The notes: generated from the sequence alone by a model not told the origin. DNA of 64,000 nucleotides from Gordonia hongkongensis (GCF_023078355.1 NZ_CP095552.1:5084001-5148000); one strand, 5' to 3'. Shown: positions 43,968-54,071, counted from the first letter of the stretch. Program-made: numbers and translations.

Positions 43968-45452
43968 ATGTCGGAGCGGCGGACAACCCCGGGCCGGTGG
44001 TCGGCGCGGCTCTCCGGCCGTGGTGAGACGGCCGTGATCGTCCTCGTCTCGGTGTTGGCGACAGCCGCGACGATGTTCTGGAGTTTCCAGGCGAAGCTGC
44101 GGTGCGGCGGCGCCCCGTTCGATGCACTCGGACGTAGCGACAACTGGCCGACCGGCGATCCGGACGCGGTGATCCCCTGCTATTCGGACCTGATGTATCT
44201 CTGGCTCGGTCGCGACATCAACACCCACGTCTTTCCCTATATCCACGGTGGGATCACATCGGACGGCACCCTGTTCGGTGGCGTCGTCGAATATCCGGTG
44301 CTCTCCGGCGTGCTCATGTTCGTCGGTGCGGTCGGCGCCGACACCGACACCGAGTTCTTCACCCAGTCGGCGCTCCTGTTGGCGCCTTTCGGTTTCGCGA
44401 TCACCGTGCTGCTCGCATCGATGGTGCGCTGGTGGGCGTTGCTCTGGGCCGCAACACCTCCGCTGGTGCTGTACTCCTTCCACAACTGGGAGCTCCCGGT
44501 CGTCGCCACCGCCGTCGGGGCCGTCGCCGTGATGGCATGGGGCGCGTCGGTCCACCCCGTAACTCGTCGACGACGACTGCCGCTTCGTACTAGCGCGGTG
44601 ATCGCGGCGGTTCTGCTCGCGATCGGATTCTGCCTCAAGCTCTACCCGGGGATCTTCGTATTGCCGTTGGCGGCATACGTTCTCACGCGCGGAGCCGGCG
44701 GAGCGCGCATGGTCGAACGACGACGAGACGCCCGCGGCGGTCTCGACTGGACGGGCGCCTGTTGGGTGGCGGGCGCTGCCGTCGTCACCGTGGTCGCGAT
44801 CCAGTTGCCGTTCATGGTGCTCGGATTCGACGGGTGGAAGGCGGCGCTGTCGTTCCAGAGTCGACGACGAGCCGACGTCGACACCAATTCCATCTGGTAC
44901 TGGGGGCTGCGATATGTCACCGGGACCGGTGACACCTACCAGTCGCTGGTCAGTGTGCTGTCGCCGCTGTTGATCCTCACGTCGTTCGGGGTCGCGATGT
45001 ACCTCGGGTGGCGCCGCTTCGACCGCGTCGGCACCTTCCCCTGGATCGGCGTGAGCGGCGCGATGCTCGCGGGTTTCATGCTGTTCCACAAGGTCCACTC
45101 CCCGCAGTACACGCTCTGGATCCTGCCGTTCTTCGTTCTGATGAAGGTCCGGTGGCCGGTGATCCTGACGTATCTGCTCACCGACCTCGCCCTCGACCTG
45201 ACGATTTTCCGGCTGTTCCCGATCCGCGATGCCGGCGATCCGCTGCCGTGGTGGATCGTCACCGGCGTCGCCGGTTCGGTGTGGGTGCACGCCGCCCTGC
45301 TGGCCTACCTGATCGTGACCCTCCCGCGGACCCCGCTCCGAGAACCGTTGGCCTCCCGGGTGGCCGCACGCGTGCACGCGGCCGCCGATCGGGAGTCCGC
45401 TGACGCACCCCGGCACCCGCCGCGCAACGCGATGGCGAAAGGCTCGTCATGA
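43968..45452 (+). CDS. GT87-type polyprenol-phosphate-mannose alpha-mannosyltransferase family membrane protein
   Basis: 494 residues with about 10 membrane helices (TAVIVLVSVLATAATMFW, SGVLMFVGAVGAD, LYPGIFVLPLAAYVL). An early loop holds acidic/aromatic motifs (IPCYSDLMYLW, FPYIHGG, VEYPVLSG) as in GT-C enzymes, and FCLKLYPGIFVLPLAAY is a family mark. It would add mannose from a lipid carrier in the periplasmic leaflet for cell-wall glycolipids such as LM/LAM or for glycoproteins. Divergent from rpsF; followed by a coupled GNAT gene. A second GT87 gene is at 47461. Confidence 0.75.
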   Translation: MSERRTTPGRWSARLSGRGETAVIVLVSVLATAATMFWSFQAKLRCGGAPFDALGRSDNWPTGDPDAVIPCYSDLMYLWLGRDINTHVFPYIHGGITSDGTLFGGVVEYPVLSGVLMFVGAVGADTDTEFFTQSALLLAPFGFAITVLLASMVRWWALLWAATPPLVLYSFHNWELPVVATAVGAVAVMAWGASVHPVTRRRRLPLRTSAVIAAVLLAIGFCLKLYPGIFVLPLAAYVLTRGAGGARMVERRRDARGGLDWTGACWVAGAAVVTVVAIQLPFMVLGFDGWKAALSFQSRRRADVDTNSIWYWGLRYVTGTGDTYQSLVSVLSPLLILTSFGVAMYLGWRRFDRVGTFPWIGVSGAMLAGFMLFHKVHSPQYTLWILPFFVLMKVRWPVILTYLLTDLALDLTIFRLFPIRDAGDPLPWWIVTGVAGSVWVHAALLAYLIVTLPRTPLREPLASRVAARVHAAADRESADAPRHPPRNAMAKGSS

Positions 45453-46021
45453 CTTCCTGGTTGGCGACCGGCCCCCTGGTGCACGGACGAGTCACGTTGC
45501 GACCGATCAGCATCGAGGACATCGGACCGTTGGCGCGCGTGGTCGACGACCCGACCCGATTCCGGTGGGTCCCCGGAGTGCCGACGGACGAGGACAGTGC
45601 CCGCCGGTTCGTCGACTCGGCGCTCCGTTCCCGGGTGGCGTTCGCCGTGGTCGACAACACCGACGGCAGTGTCGTCGGGTCGACGAGTTTCTACGACATC
45701 GACGAGGCCAACCGGGCAGCTTGCATCGGGTACACCTTCTACAGCGAACGCGTCCAGGGAACCGCGGTGAACCCCACCGCCAAGTTCCTGCTGATGCGCC
45801 ATGCGTTCGAGGAGCGCGGCGCCGTCCGCCTCACCTGGCACACCCACGAGAACAACACTCAGTCCCGCGCCGCGATCACCAAACTGGGTGCCAACTTCGA
45901 GGGTCTGCTGCGCAAGCACCGCCGATTCGGCGACGGCTGGCGCACGACCGCCTTGTACGCGATGACCGACGACGAGTGGCCGTCGGCGAGAGATCGCCTG
46001 TTACAACGAATCTCTCCCTGA
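45449..46021 (+). CDS. GNAT-family (RimJ/RimL-type) N-acetyltransferase
   Basis: 190 residues, ATG overlapping the mannosyltransferase stop (ATGA). RimJ/RimL-type pattern: LRPISIEDIGPLARVV, GSTSFYDIDEANRAACIGYT, NPTAKFLLMRHAFEERGAVR and NNTQSRAAITKLGANFEGLL with RKHRRFGDGWRTTALYA. Acetyl-CoA binds in the Arg/Gly loop. It may acetylate an N-terminus or a small molecule; target unknown. Confidence 0.88.
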   Translation: MTSWLATGPLVHGRVTLRPISIEDIGPLARVVDDPTRFRWVPGVPTDEDSARRFVDSALRSRVAFAVVDNTDGSVVGSTSFYDIDEANRAACIGYTFYSERVQGTAVNPTAKFLLMRHAFEERGAVRLTWHTHENNTQSRAAITKLGANFEGLLRKHRRFGDGWRTTALYAMTDDEWPSARDRLLQRISP

Positions 46022-46025
46022 CGAC

Positions 46026-46433
46026 CTAGGGATTCGCGGTGTGCTCGGGATGGCCCTGGGTGCGCCGGTCTTCTTTCATCCGCGCCTCGTGCACGTGTCG
46101 CTGACCGTCGGTCAGGTCGGCTCGAACCCGGTTGACGTACTCGCGCAACGGGCCCCAGTAGGTGTCGTCGAATTCCTCGACGACCTGGAATGTCCAGCGC
46201 CCCTCGAGAACGTTGCGACCCACCAACTCGGTGGACAGCTCGTCGGCGAACTCCCCGTGTCCGGCCTTTCGTAGTTCGTCCACTGCTTCCCCGAGCAGCA
46301 GATCGCCGCGTCCGATGAGTTGGTGGAACGAATAGAGGTGGCCGCGGGCGCGCTCGATGTACTCGAGCGCCTCCCCCACCTTGCCGACCGCTTCCGCGGT
46401 GTCGTCCGAGATGTGTGGTGCGGTATCCGACAT
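46026..46433 (-). CDS. Conserved protein, Rv0049-like
   Basis: 135 residues, soluble and helical: AEAVGKVGEALEYIERARGH, LIGRGDLLLGEAVDELRKAG, ELVGRNVLEGRWTFQVVEE and TYWGPLREYVNRVRADLTDG. Sequence and position (beside ponA1 and the ssb operon) match the small conserved Rv0049 protein of M. tuberculosis as I recall it. No domain with known activity. Confidence 0.7.
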   Translation of the reverse strand: MSDTAPHISDDTAEAVGKVGEALEYIERARGHLYSFHQLIGRGDLLLGEAVDELRKAGHGEFADELSTELVGRNVLEGRWTFQVVEEFDDTYWGPLREYVNRVRADLTDGQRHVHEARMKEDRRTQGHPEHTANP

Positions 46434-46469
46434 GATCCGTCATTACCCACCGGAGCGGTCACCCAACCG

Positions 46470-47408
46470 TCAGTACTCCCCGTGGTAGGAGTGCCGGTAG
46501 CGATCGCCCTCGAGCGACGCCCTGATCTCACCGACCTCACCTCCTAGTGCGGTGTTGATCTTGTGCCCCAGCCGCTCGAACTCCTCGTGTGCGGCAGCCG
46601 ATCTGGAGGTGAGCGCGGCGAGCGTGGACAGCCAGCGGTGTACGGCGCGCAGGTCGTCCGTCGTCAACGGTCCCCTCACCCAGTTCTCGCGTTCCCACGT
46701 CTGTCGTTCCCATGCCTGCCACGGATGATCCCAGCCGCTCGGCGGCGAGATGGCGAAGAGGCCCCGCACGATGACGTCGTTGCGGTCGATGCCCGCATCC
46801 GCACGCCACCCGTCGACGACCTTCGAGTAGGCGACGTAGTCGGCCGCGGTCCACGTCGACTCGCGAAGGTCCCGCCAGCCGGCACGGCGCAGCGACCTGG
46901 CCACTTTGCTCTCGAGGACCGGACTCGGATGTTTCGGCTCCCCGGCGCCCGCGAAGTAGAGAAACCAGGTGAAACCGGCCGGACCCAGACGCTCGATCAT
47001 GTTGCCGCCCTTGTCGGGCCGAAGCATTGCATACGCCGCGCCGGGCTCCTCGCGGCCCGTCTCGGCCGCGTCTCTCAGCAGCCCGCCGAGGTACTTCCGG
47101 TCGGCGGACACCGCGGCGATCCGCTTCTTGCCGTCGGAGGTGCGGCGGCCGAGACAGAACGCGACGACGTTCCACAGCAACGCAATCGCGTCGTCGGGCG
47201 AGTCGGTGGCCCGAGACCCCAGCGCGAACAGGTCTGCTCTGTTGATCTCGTTGCTGAGCAACGAATCCGGGAGTCCGTGTTCGGCGAGCGCGTCCGTCCA
47301 CCACTGCCGGTCGACGGCGACGGTGTCGGAGTGCAGTTCGGCGGCCCGGTCGCTCGCCGAGAGCCAGTCGGTGAGATCGTCGGGGAGTGCGAGTGTGGTG
47401 TGCTTCAT
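46470..47408 (-). CDS. Hypothetical protein resembling OGG/HhH-fold DNA glycosylase-like proteins
   Basis: 312 residues from ATG 47408. Central parts AIALLWNVVAFCLGRR, GFTWFLYFAGAGEPKHP then PVLESKVARSLRRAGW resemble the group named 8-oxoguanine glycosylase OGG-fold proteins (helix followed by FTKFLYFAG and PLILD-SRVA in those). The usual catalytic Lys of OGG1 is not identifiable. Such proteins occur in actinobacteria, often in variable loci. Not in the mycobacterial order I know here, so an insertion between the Rv0049-like gene and the mannosyltransferase is likely. Confidence 0.45.
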   Translation of the reverse strand: MKHTTLALPDDLTDWLSASDRAAELHSDTVAVDRQWWTDALAEHGLPDSLLSNEINRADLFALGSRATDSPDDAIALLWNVVAFCLGRRTSDGKKRIAAVSADRKYLGGLLRDAAETGREEPGAAYAMLRPDKGGNMIERLGPAGFTWFLYFAGAGEPKHPSPVLESKVARSLRRAGWRDLRESTWTAADYVAYSKVVDGWRADAGIDRNDVIVRGLFAISPPSGWDHPWQAWERQTWERENWVRGPLTTDDLRAVHRWLSTLAALTSRSAAAHEEFERLGHKINTALGGEVGEIRASLEGDRYRHSYHGEY

Positions 47409-47460
47409 GGTCGTTTGGACGCAGCGGGGTCCGGTTCGGTTCCGTCGCGTTCGGTGACCG

Positions 47461-49194
47461 TCATCCGCCCACCGGGGCCGGTTCCCGAGGACCATCCGCG
47501 GTGCCGAGCGTCCTCGCCCGGCGGCCGATCCGGTCGGGAGCACCGTCGAGGACACCACCGGCCGGGTCGTCGTACCATCGGCCGTCGTTCCCGCGGCGGA
47601 CGAGGTCGTCGCGCGGATGCCAGATCTGCCAGAGGACGACGGCACAGAGGACCAGCACCATCAGTCCGCGGAGCACGACGGCGGCGGTGAACCACTGGTC
47701 GGGAAGCCAGCGACGTTCGGCCTCCAGGAACAGACTCATCCGCGGCACCCAGATCAGGGCGTCGAGCGTCATCCAGGCCAGCAGCAGTCGAGTATGTGGA
47801 ATGGCAAGCACGGCAAGCGGAACCAGCCACAGCGAGTACTGGGGACTCCACACCTTGTTCACCAGCAGGAACCCCGCCACCGCGAGAAAGGTCATCTGGG
47901 CCACGCGGGGTCGGTGCGGCGCGAGGATTCCGATCGCGGCCACCGCCGCGATCACGGCGACCGTCAACCCCACCGACAACGCGTTCAGATAACCGATGTT
48001 CCATGTGAAACCAGCCGAGTCGGCCACGATCCGGTAGATGGTGTCGGGGTCCGCCGACCGATCGCCGTTGAATCGGAAGAACTCCCACCACCCCGTCGGG
48101 AACGGGATCAGGATCGGCAGGTTGACCGCCAGCCAGGCGCCGATCGCCGTCGCAGCCGTGATCCCGAACTCGCGGACTCTCCCGCTGCGCAGACAGAGCG
48201 CACCCAGCACCACCAACAGGAGTGCGGGATACAGCTTCGCGGCCGCGCCGAGCCCGATGAACAGGCCGGCCACCCAGAATTTCTCCCGCGACCAGGCCAG
48301 CAGGGCCACCGCGACGGCCGCGGTGGCGATGGCGTCGAAGTTGGTGAACGCGTGGACGACGACGAGGGGGGACAGCGCCACCAGCCATACCGTCCACATG
48401 CGGGTTCGCGCGGTGAGGGCCGTCGCCCAGACGGTCACGAGCCAGAACGCCGCCAACGCCAGGGCGGCGATGGTGAAGAACAGCACGACGTCGAGCGCGC
48501 CGGGGACACCCCAGTTGGCCTCGGCCCAGACCCAGCCCTGCGTCAGCTGCGCCGCGCCGTACATGAACATCCCGGTGACGACCGGATACTCCATGTACCG
48601 CTTGATGGTCTCGCCTTCGGAGCCCTCCTGGAACCAGAAGTCGCGGTAGGGCAGCGCTCCCCGGTTGAGGCGTTCCGCCCCGAACAGGCTGATCACGTCG
48701 GAGTAGCAGAGGTTGGTGAACTGGCGCTGATCGTCCCAGTCGAGTCGCATCTCGGCGCTCGCGCCGTTGGCCCCGGAGTCGGCCGGCGCCTGCTGCAGAC
48801 ACCCGGCCTTGCCGAACCAGCCGAGCGCGAGTCCGCACAACGCGAGCGCGAACAACACTCGCAGCGGTGTCAGACGCCGACCCCGCCCGATGACGGCGTG
48901 TGCCCCGACCGGCCCACCGACGAGCGAACTCGCCTCTCGCACCAGACCGTCCGTGCGCGTCGGGAGGACGCGCGCGTCATCGACGCGCTGATCGATCGCC
49001 AGTGGTGCAGGGCTGTCCCAGACGGGTTCGGAGCCGCTCGCCGCGGAGTCGGCCGGGTCCGGGTCAGCCGATGGGCGGTTCAGGGACTCCTCCGCCACCG
49101 TCTCCACCGCCGCCGGGTATGCCGCCGAGGTCGCCACCGTCGCCACCGCCGGCGTCGCCACCACCGGGGCTGTTCCCGCCGCCGGCGCCACCAC
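47461..49194 (-). CDS. GT87-type mannosyltransferase membrane protein (Rv0051-like)
   Basis: Up to 577 residues. The membrane part starts at ~108 (RRLTPLRVLFALALCGLALG) with about 10 helices; GT-C motifs in the first outer loop include CYSDVISLFG, LPYRDFWFQEG and MEYPVVTGMFMYGA, and AAAKLYPALLLVVLGAL is the family mark. Equivalent of Rv0051 beside ponA1. The first ~45 codons overlap the Gly-rich end of ponA1 (49064-49194) in another frame, so the true start may be inside, for example GTG 48942. Cell-wall mannosylation is the likely role. Confidence 0.75.
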   Translation of the reverse strand: MVAPAAGTAPVVATPAVATVATSAAYPAAVETVAEESLNRPSADPDPADSAASGSEPVWDSPAPLAIDQRVDDARVLPTRTDGLVREASSLVGGPVGAHAVIGRGRRLTPLRVLFALALCGLALGWFGKAGCLQQAPADSGANGASAEMRLDWDDQRQFTNLCYSDVISLFGAERLNRGALPYRDFWFQEGSEGETIKRYMEYPVVTGMFMYGAAQLTQGWVWAEANWGVPGALDVVLFFTIAALALAAFWLVTVWATALTARTRMWTVWLVALSPLVVVHAFTNFDAIATAAVAVALLAWSREKFWVAGLFIGLGAAAKLYPALLLVVLGALCLRSGRVREFGITAATAIGAWLAVNLPILIPFPTGWWEFFRFNGDRSADPDTIYRIVADSAGFTWNIGYLNALSVGLTVAVIAAVAAIGILAPHRPRVAQMTFLAVAGFLLVNKVWSPQYSLWLVPLAVLAIPHTRLLLAWMTLDALIWVPRMSLFLEAERRWLPDQWFTAAVVLRGLMVLVLCAVVLWQIWHPRDDLVRRGNDGRWYDDPAGGVLDGAPDRIGRRARTLGTADGPREPAPVGG

Positions 49195-51403
49195 CGCCGC
49201 CGTTGCGCGGAGCGCCCGGGATCGGGATCGTCACGCCTGGTGCGAGGGTGAGGTTGCCGTCACCGCCCTGGTCGGGGATGTCGAAGTTCGGTATGGAAGG
49301 CCCACGTCGGGGCTGCGACGGCGCGTACGTGGTGGCCGGCGCCTCGTACGGCACGCCCGCCACGCCGCCGACCGATTCCGGCTCGGGGAACTGCTTGATC
49401 TCCTTGCCCTCGAGCGCGGCATCCATCGCCGACTTCCAGATCGACGACGGCAGGCCGCTGCCGTAGATCGACGCGCCGTTGTAGTTCGTCAGGGCGGTGC
49501 CGTCGCTGGTGCCGACCCACACCGCGGTCGACAGCTGCGGGGTGTACCCGACCATCCACGCGTCCTTGTTCTGCCCGGTGTCGCCGAGCTGGACGGTGCC
49601 GGTCTTGGCCGCCGACGGCCGCGAACCGAGCGAGGAGTCGTAGAGCGAGTTGCCGTTGGAGTACGCCGCCACCGGTTCGAGCGCCGCGCTGACGTTGTCG
49701 GCGACCTTCGCGGGGAAGACGCGCTTGCCCTCGGTCTTGCGCTCGTAGAGGACCTGCCCCTTGGCGTCGACGACCTTCTGGACGAAGTGCGGCTCGTGGT
49801 AGACACCCGAGGCCGCGAGCGTGGCGTAGGCCGAGGCCATGTCGATGACCCGGGACTGATACTGGCCCAGGACCACACCGCCCTCGGGCTCGCCGTTGGC
49901 CTCCTGCAGGGTGTGCTCGATGTTGCCGAAGGACTCGGCCACACCCGCGCGGTGCGCGGCGTCGGCGACCGCCCGGGCACCGCCGTCGAGGTCCATCATC
50001 AGGCGGTAGTACACCGTGTTGAGGGACATCTTCATCGCCGTCGCGAGGTTGCAGGTACCGCAGCTCTCACCGTCGGAGTTCTCGACGGTGAGTTCGCCGC
50101 TGGCCTGGAACGGCGCGGAGCTGTAGGTCTTCGACAACGGGATGTCCTGTTCGAGCGCCGCGACGAGCGCGAACACCTTGAACGACGACCCGGTCTGCAG
50201 GCCCGCCTGGGCGAGGTCCCAGCCGCCCGGGTTGTCGCCGCCGTAGTAACCGCGCACCCCGCCGGTCTGCGGATCGATGGATACCACCGACGCGAGCAGA
50301 TCATCCGGTTCGCCGTTCAGCTCACCTTCGGGGCACTTGTAGATCCGGTTCTTGCGGCAGGCCGCCTGGACGACGCCGTTCTGGACCTGCGGGTCGATCG
50401 TGGTGCTGATCTTGAGACCGCCGGTCCGCAGTTGCTTGTCGGTGATGCCGATGCGGTTCAGCTCGGCGAGGACCTGTCGCTTGATGAGGCCGTTGGGCCC
50501 GGGGGTCTCGTCGGAGTCGCTGATACGCGCCTTGACGGTCTTGGGGAAGACCGCGTTGTCGGCCTGCGCGCGGGTGATCGCACCGGTCGCGACCATGCCG
50601 TCGAGGACGTAACGCCAGCGCGCCTCGGTGACCTCGCGGTTGGTGTCCGGGTCGTAGTAGGACGGCGCGCGGATGACCGCCGACAACAGCGCGGCCTCTT
50701 CGAAGGTGAGCGGGTTGCGCTCGGCGCGACGCTTGTCGGTGATCGACTTGTTGAAGAACTTCTGCGCGGCCACCGCGACGCCGTAGGCGCCCCGGCCGAA
50801 GTAGATCGTGTTGAGGTAGGCCTCGAGGATCTTCTCCTTCGACCAGCCGTGCCGGTCGTTCATCTTCGCGGCGATCGCGAGCTCTTTGAACTTCCGGGAG
50901 TAGCTGACCTCGTCACCGACGATCGCGTTCTTGACGTACTGCTGCGTGATGGTCGAGCCACCGCCGGCGGTCTGGTTGCCGGTGATCTGACCGATGGCAG
51001 CGCGGGACAGGCCGCGGGGCGAGAAGCCGTTGTTGGTCCAGAACTCCCGGTCCTCGGCGGCGACGATCGCCTGCTTCATCGTCTCGGGGATCTCGTCGAA
51101 CGGGACGACCGTGCGGTTGCCGTCGGGCGAGGTGACGTCTGCGAGGGTCCGCCCGGACGTGTCGACGATGGTGGCCTTCTGGCTCACCTCCGGTTCGGGG
51201 ATCTCGGCGGTGAAGTAGATGGCCGCGAACGCGATGATGAGCACCAGCACGATCGCCGGCACGATGGCGCCCACGATCCCCAGCGCCCACGCGAACCGTC
51301 GGTGTCGTGTCGCTGTCTGACTCCTGTTCTGACCGCCGCCGCCCGGACCGGGTCGGACTCCGGTGCGTCGCGGCGTGGGCGAAGAACCACTTGCCTCGCT
51401 CAT
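49064..51403 (-). CDS. ponA1: Bifunctional class A penicillin-binding protein (PonA1-like)
   Basis: 779 residues. Short basic cytoplasmic tail, one membrane helix (~40-65, GIVGAIVPAIVLVLIIAFAA). GT51 transglycosylase: AAEDREFWTNNGFSPRGLSR, GGGSTITQQYVKNAIVG, EKILEAYLNTIYFGRGAYG. Transpeptidase: LQTGSSFKVFALVAAL with SxxK, KMSLNTVYYRL and the KTGT box (RPSAAKTGTVQLGD). A Pro/Gly-rich tail ends the protein (GGGGG and so on), as in mycobacterial PonA1. It polymerises and cross-links peptidoglycan at the membrane. Position between Rv0051-like and the PadR/ino1 genes fits. Confidence 0.96.
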   Translation of the reverse strand: MSEASGSSPTPRRTGVRPGPGGGGQNRSQTATRHRRFAWALGIVGAIVPAIVLVLIIAFAAIYFTAEIPEPEVSQKATIVDTSGRTLADVTSPDGNRTVVPFDEIPETMKQAIVAAEDREFWTNNGFSPRGLSRAAIGQITGNQTAGGGSTITQQYVKNAIVGDEVSYSRKFKELAIAAKMNDRHGWSKEKILEAYLNTIYFGRGAYGVAVAAQKFFNKSITDKRRAERNPLTFEEAALLSAVIRAPSYYDPDTNREVTEARWRYVLDGMVATGAITRAQADNAVFPKTVKARISDSDETPGPNGLIKRQVLAELNRIGITDKQLRTGGLKISTTIDPQVQNGVVQAACRKNRIYKCPEGELNGEPDDLLASVVSIDPQTGGVRGYYGGDNPGGWDLAQAGLQTGSSFKVFALVAALEQDIPLSKTYSSAPFQASGELTVENSDGESCGTCNLATAMKMSLNTVYYRLMMDLDGGARAVADAAHRAGVAESFGNIEHTLQEANGEPEGGVVLGQYQSRVIDMASAYATLAASGVYHEPHFVQKVVDAKGQVLYERKTEGKRVFPAKVADNVSAALEPVAAYSNGNSLYDSSLGSRPSAAKTGTVQLGDTGQNKDAWMVGYTPQLSTAVWVGTSDGTALTNYNGASIYGSGLPSSIWKSAMDAALEGKEIKQFPEPESVGGVAGVPYEAPATTYAPSQPRRGPSIPNFDIPDQGGDGNLTLAPGVTIPIPGAPRNGGGGGAGGGNSPGGGDAGGGDGGDLGGIPGGGGDGGGGVPEPPIG

Positions 51404-51530
51404 CGTCCACCTTCCTACCGGGTCGCACGGACATTCGTCATCCGGCGAGCACGGTCAACTTCTCTGGCCTCGTGCCGCTCCACTGTGACAGCAGGCCACC
51501 ACCCCGGGCAAAAAACCGCAGGCCGACGCG

Positions 51531-51923
51531 CTACTTGGCCACGCGTCGGGAGCGACGCGTGGTCTGCGGCGGCAGCCCGGCAACGTACGACTGGACCAGA
51601 TGGTTCCAACTGCAGGTCCGGCACACCTCGACCACGTGCACCGAGAACTCCTCGGCGGTCGTCGCGAGCCGGGCGATCTCCTCGTTGCTGCGCGCCGACC
51701 CACTCACCTGACCGAGGCGGTCGCCGAACACCCAGGACACCAGCGTGACCTGCTCTTTTCGGCAGATCGGGCACATCGTGGTGCTGGGCCGACCATGGAA
51801 TTTCGCGGCGCGCAGGAGATACGGGCTCGCATCGCAGACCTCGGCAACGGCGGTCCGGCCCGCGTGGACCGAGGACAGCCGAGCGCGCCGCTGCAGGGCG
51901 TAGTCGACGATCTGGCGTTGCAC
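51531..51923 (-). CDS. DUF5318-type zinc-ribbon protein
   Basis: 130 residues from GTG 51923 (MQRQIVDYALQRRARL). Two Cys pairs, CPIC and CRTC, ~50 residues apart should bind zinc: MCPICRKEQVTLVSWVFGD and VVEVCRTCSWNHLVQSYV. This is the small conserved actinobacterial protein found next to ponA1. Function unknown; perhaps linked to cell-wall growth by place. It ends with a basic tail (RRSRRVAK). Confidence 0.7.
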   Translation of the reverse strand: MQRQIVDYALQRRARLSSVHAGRTAVAEVCDASPYLLRAAKFHGRPSTTMCPICRKEQVTLVSWVFGDRLGQVSGSARSNEEIARLATTAEEFSVHVVEVCRTCSWNHLVQSYVAGLPPQTTRRSRRVAK

Positions 51924-52196
51924 GGTTCTCAGGGTACGTGGTCTCCGCCGGGGCGTCGGGCCGACGGGGTCCGGCACGCGGGTCCGACGGACCCACACCC
52001 GGGATGGTCGATCGCCGCGTGGCGGCGTCGTCGGGTGTCCGTCCTCCCGCCGACCGACCGCTCGTGGACACAGTTATATCGGTGCGATACATTGGCAAAC
52101 ACATCGGAGCGAGGTGTCGGCTCGTCAGAGCGTGCCGGCACATCGATCCGAGGAAGTAGCGACAGTCATCGGCAGGACCGCGAAGGGGGTGGCGAA

Positions 52197-52958
52197 GTGC
52201 TCGAGTTGGCCATTCTCGGACTGCTTCTCGAATCCCCCATGCACGGCTATGAGCTGCGCAAGCGGCTCACCGGCCTGCTCGGCGCCTTCCGTGCGTTCTC
52301 GTACGGATCGCTCTACCCGACGCTGCGTCGCATGCAGGCCGACGGCCTCATCGACGAACCGGAGACGCCCCTGGGCGTGAAGGTGCGGCGAGGCCGGCGC
52401 GTCTACCAGCTCACCGACGCGGGCCGGGAACGGTTCGCGGAGCTGGTCGCCGACACCGGACCCCAGAACTACACCGACGACGGTTTCGGTGTGCATCTGG
52501 CGTTCTTCAGCCGCACCCCGGCGGTCGCGCGCATGCGCATCCTCGAGGGACGCCGGCGGCAGGTCGAGGAGCGTCGAGAAGGGTTGCGGGAGATCGTCGG
52601 GCGGTCCAACCGGGCCGTCGACCGGTACACCCGTCAGCTGCATCAGCTCAGCCTCGAATCCAGCGAACGCGAGGTCCGCTGGCTCAACGAGCTGATCGCG
52701 GCCGAGAGCTCCCAGCATGACGGGTCGCCAGACCCGTTCGACGGACAGTTCGACGACGACCTCGCCGACGGCGAACGGTCACCGTTCGATCCGGGGCGGC
52801 CCACGGCCTCCACCGGACGAGCCGATGACGAACATCAAGACCCGGACTCGACGCCGAGCCGGGACGAACAGCTCGACGAACCCGAGCAACGGAAAACACC
52901 GGTTGCGCAGCGAACGACTGCGATGCCGCGAGAAGAAGGAGAACCCGACCATGGGTGA
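52197..52958 (+). CDS. PadR-family transcriptional regulator with long C-terminal tail
   Basis: 253 residues from GTG 52197 with GAAGGGGG before it. PadR winged helix: [53 protein letters not shown], and the helical dimer part ([20 protein letters not shown]). The last ~75 residues are Asp/Glu/Pro-rich and disordered, beyond the usual ~180. Its stop overlaps the ino1 start by 8 bases, so it is coupled to inositol synthesis, like Rv0047c next to ino1 in mycobacteria, and may control it. Confidence 0.88.
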   Translation: MLELAILGLLLESPMHGYELRKRLTGLLGAFRAFSYGSLYPTLRRMQADGLIDEPETPLGVKVRRGRRVYQLTDAGRERFAELVADTGPQNYTDDGFGVHLAFFSRTPAVARMRILEGRRRQVEERREGLREIVGRSNRAVDRYTRQLHQLSLESSEREVRWLNELIAAESSQHDGSPDPFDGQFDDDLADGERSPFDPGRPTASTGRADDEHQDPDSTPSRDEQLDEPEQRKTPVAQRTTAMPREEGEPDHG

Positions 52959-54042
52959 GCCCAATAAGGTGCGCGTTGCCATTGTGGGCGTAGGAAACTG
53001 CGCTTCATCCCTGGTGCAGGGCGTGCAGTACTACAAGGACGCCGACGAGAGCTCCACCGTTCCCGGCCTCATGCACGTGAAGTTCGGCCCCTACCACGTC
53101 CGCGACGTCGAGTTCGTCGCCGCGTTCGACGTCGACGCCAAGAAGGTCGGCTTCGACCTGTCCGACGCGATCTTCGCGAGCGAGAACAACACCATCAAGA
53201 TCGCCGACGTGCCGCCGACCGGCGTCACCGTCCAGCGCGGCCACACTCTCGACGGCCTCGGCAAGTACTACCTCGAGACCATCACCGAGGCCGACGGCTC
53301 CGGTGTCGACATCGTCCAGGCCCTCAAGGACAACGAGGTCGACGTCCTCGTCAGCTACCTCCCGGTCGGGTCCGAGCAGGCCGACAAGTTCTACGCCCAG
53401 TGCTGCATCGACGCGGGCGTCGCGTTCGTCAACGCCCTGCCGGTGTTCATCGCCTCGGACCCCGAGTGGGCCCAGAAGTTCGCCGACGCCGGTGTCCCGA
53501 TCGTCGGCGACGACATCAAGAGCCAGGTCGGCGCCACCATCACCCACCGTGTGATGGCGAAGCTGTTCGAGGATCGCGGCGTCACCCTCGACCGCACCTA
53601 CCAGCTCAACGTCGGCGGCAACATGGACTTCAAGAACATGCTCGAGCGTGAGCGTCTGGAGTCGAAGAAGGTCTCCAAGACCCAGGCCGTCACCTCCAAC
53701 CTGAACGGTCCGCTGGCCGGCAAGATCGCCGACAAGAACGTCCACATCGGCCCGTCGGACCACGTCGAGTGGCTCGACGACCGCAAGTGGGCCTACGTCC
53801 GCCTCGAGGGTCGCGCCTTCGGCGACGTGCCTTTGAACCTGGAGTACAAGCTCGAGGTCTGGGACTCCCCCAACTCGGCCGGCATCATCATCGACGCCGT
53901 ACGCGCCGCCAAGATCGCCAAGGACCGCGGTATCGGCGGACCGGTCATCCCGGCCTCGGCCTATCTGATGAAGTCCCCGCCGAAGCAGCTCGCCGACGAC
54001 GTCGCGCGTCAGCAGCTCGAGGAGTTCATCATCGAGGCCTGA
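52951..54042 (+). CDS. ino1: Inositol-3-phosphate synthase
   Basis: 363 residues from ATG 52951 (AAGAAGGAGA site). NAD-binding loop [20 protein letters not shown] near residue 8; core [20 protein letters not shown] and [10 protein letters not shown]; active-site lysines in the SKKVSKTQ and [15 protein letters not shown] segments. It turns glucose-6-phosphate into inositol-3-phosphate, the entry to phosphatidylinositol, LM/LAM anchors and mycothiol. Length and order match the Mycobacteriales enzyme. A long hairpin terminator follows. Confidence 0.97.
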   Translation: MGEPNKVRVAIVGVGNCASSLVQGVQYYKDADESSTVPGLMHVKFGPYHVRDVEFVAAFDVDAKKVGFDLSDAIFASENNTIKIADVPPTGVTVQRGHTLDGLGKYYLETITEADGSGVDIVQALKDNEVDVLVSYLPVGSEQADKFYAQCCIDAGVAFVNALPVFIASDPEWAQKFADAGVPIVGDDIKSQVGATITHRVMAKLFEDRGVTLDRTYQLNVGGNMDFKNMLERERLESKKVSKTQAVTSNLNGPLAGKIADKNVHIGPSDHVEWLDDRKWAYVRLEGRAFGDVPLNLEYKLEVWDSPNSAGIIIDAVRAAKIAKDRGIGGPVIPASAYLMKSPPKQLADDVARQQLEEFIIEA

Positions 54043-54071
54043 GCCTCGGCGAATCCCTGTCACGACAGATC

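Noticed and set aside
49787..51748. 653-residue plus-strand open frame opposite ponA1
   Set aside because: No family features, Arg/Val/Gly-rich antisense of a certain PBP gene.
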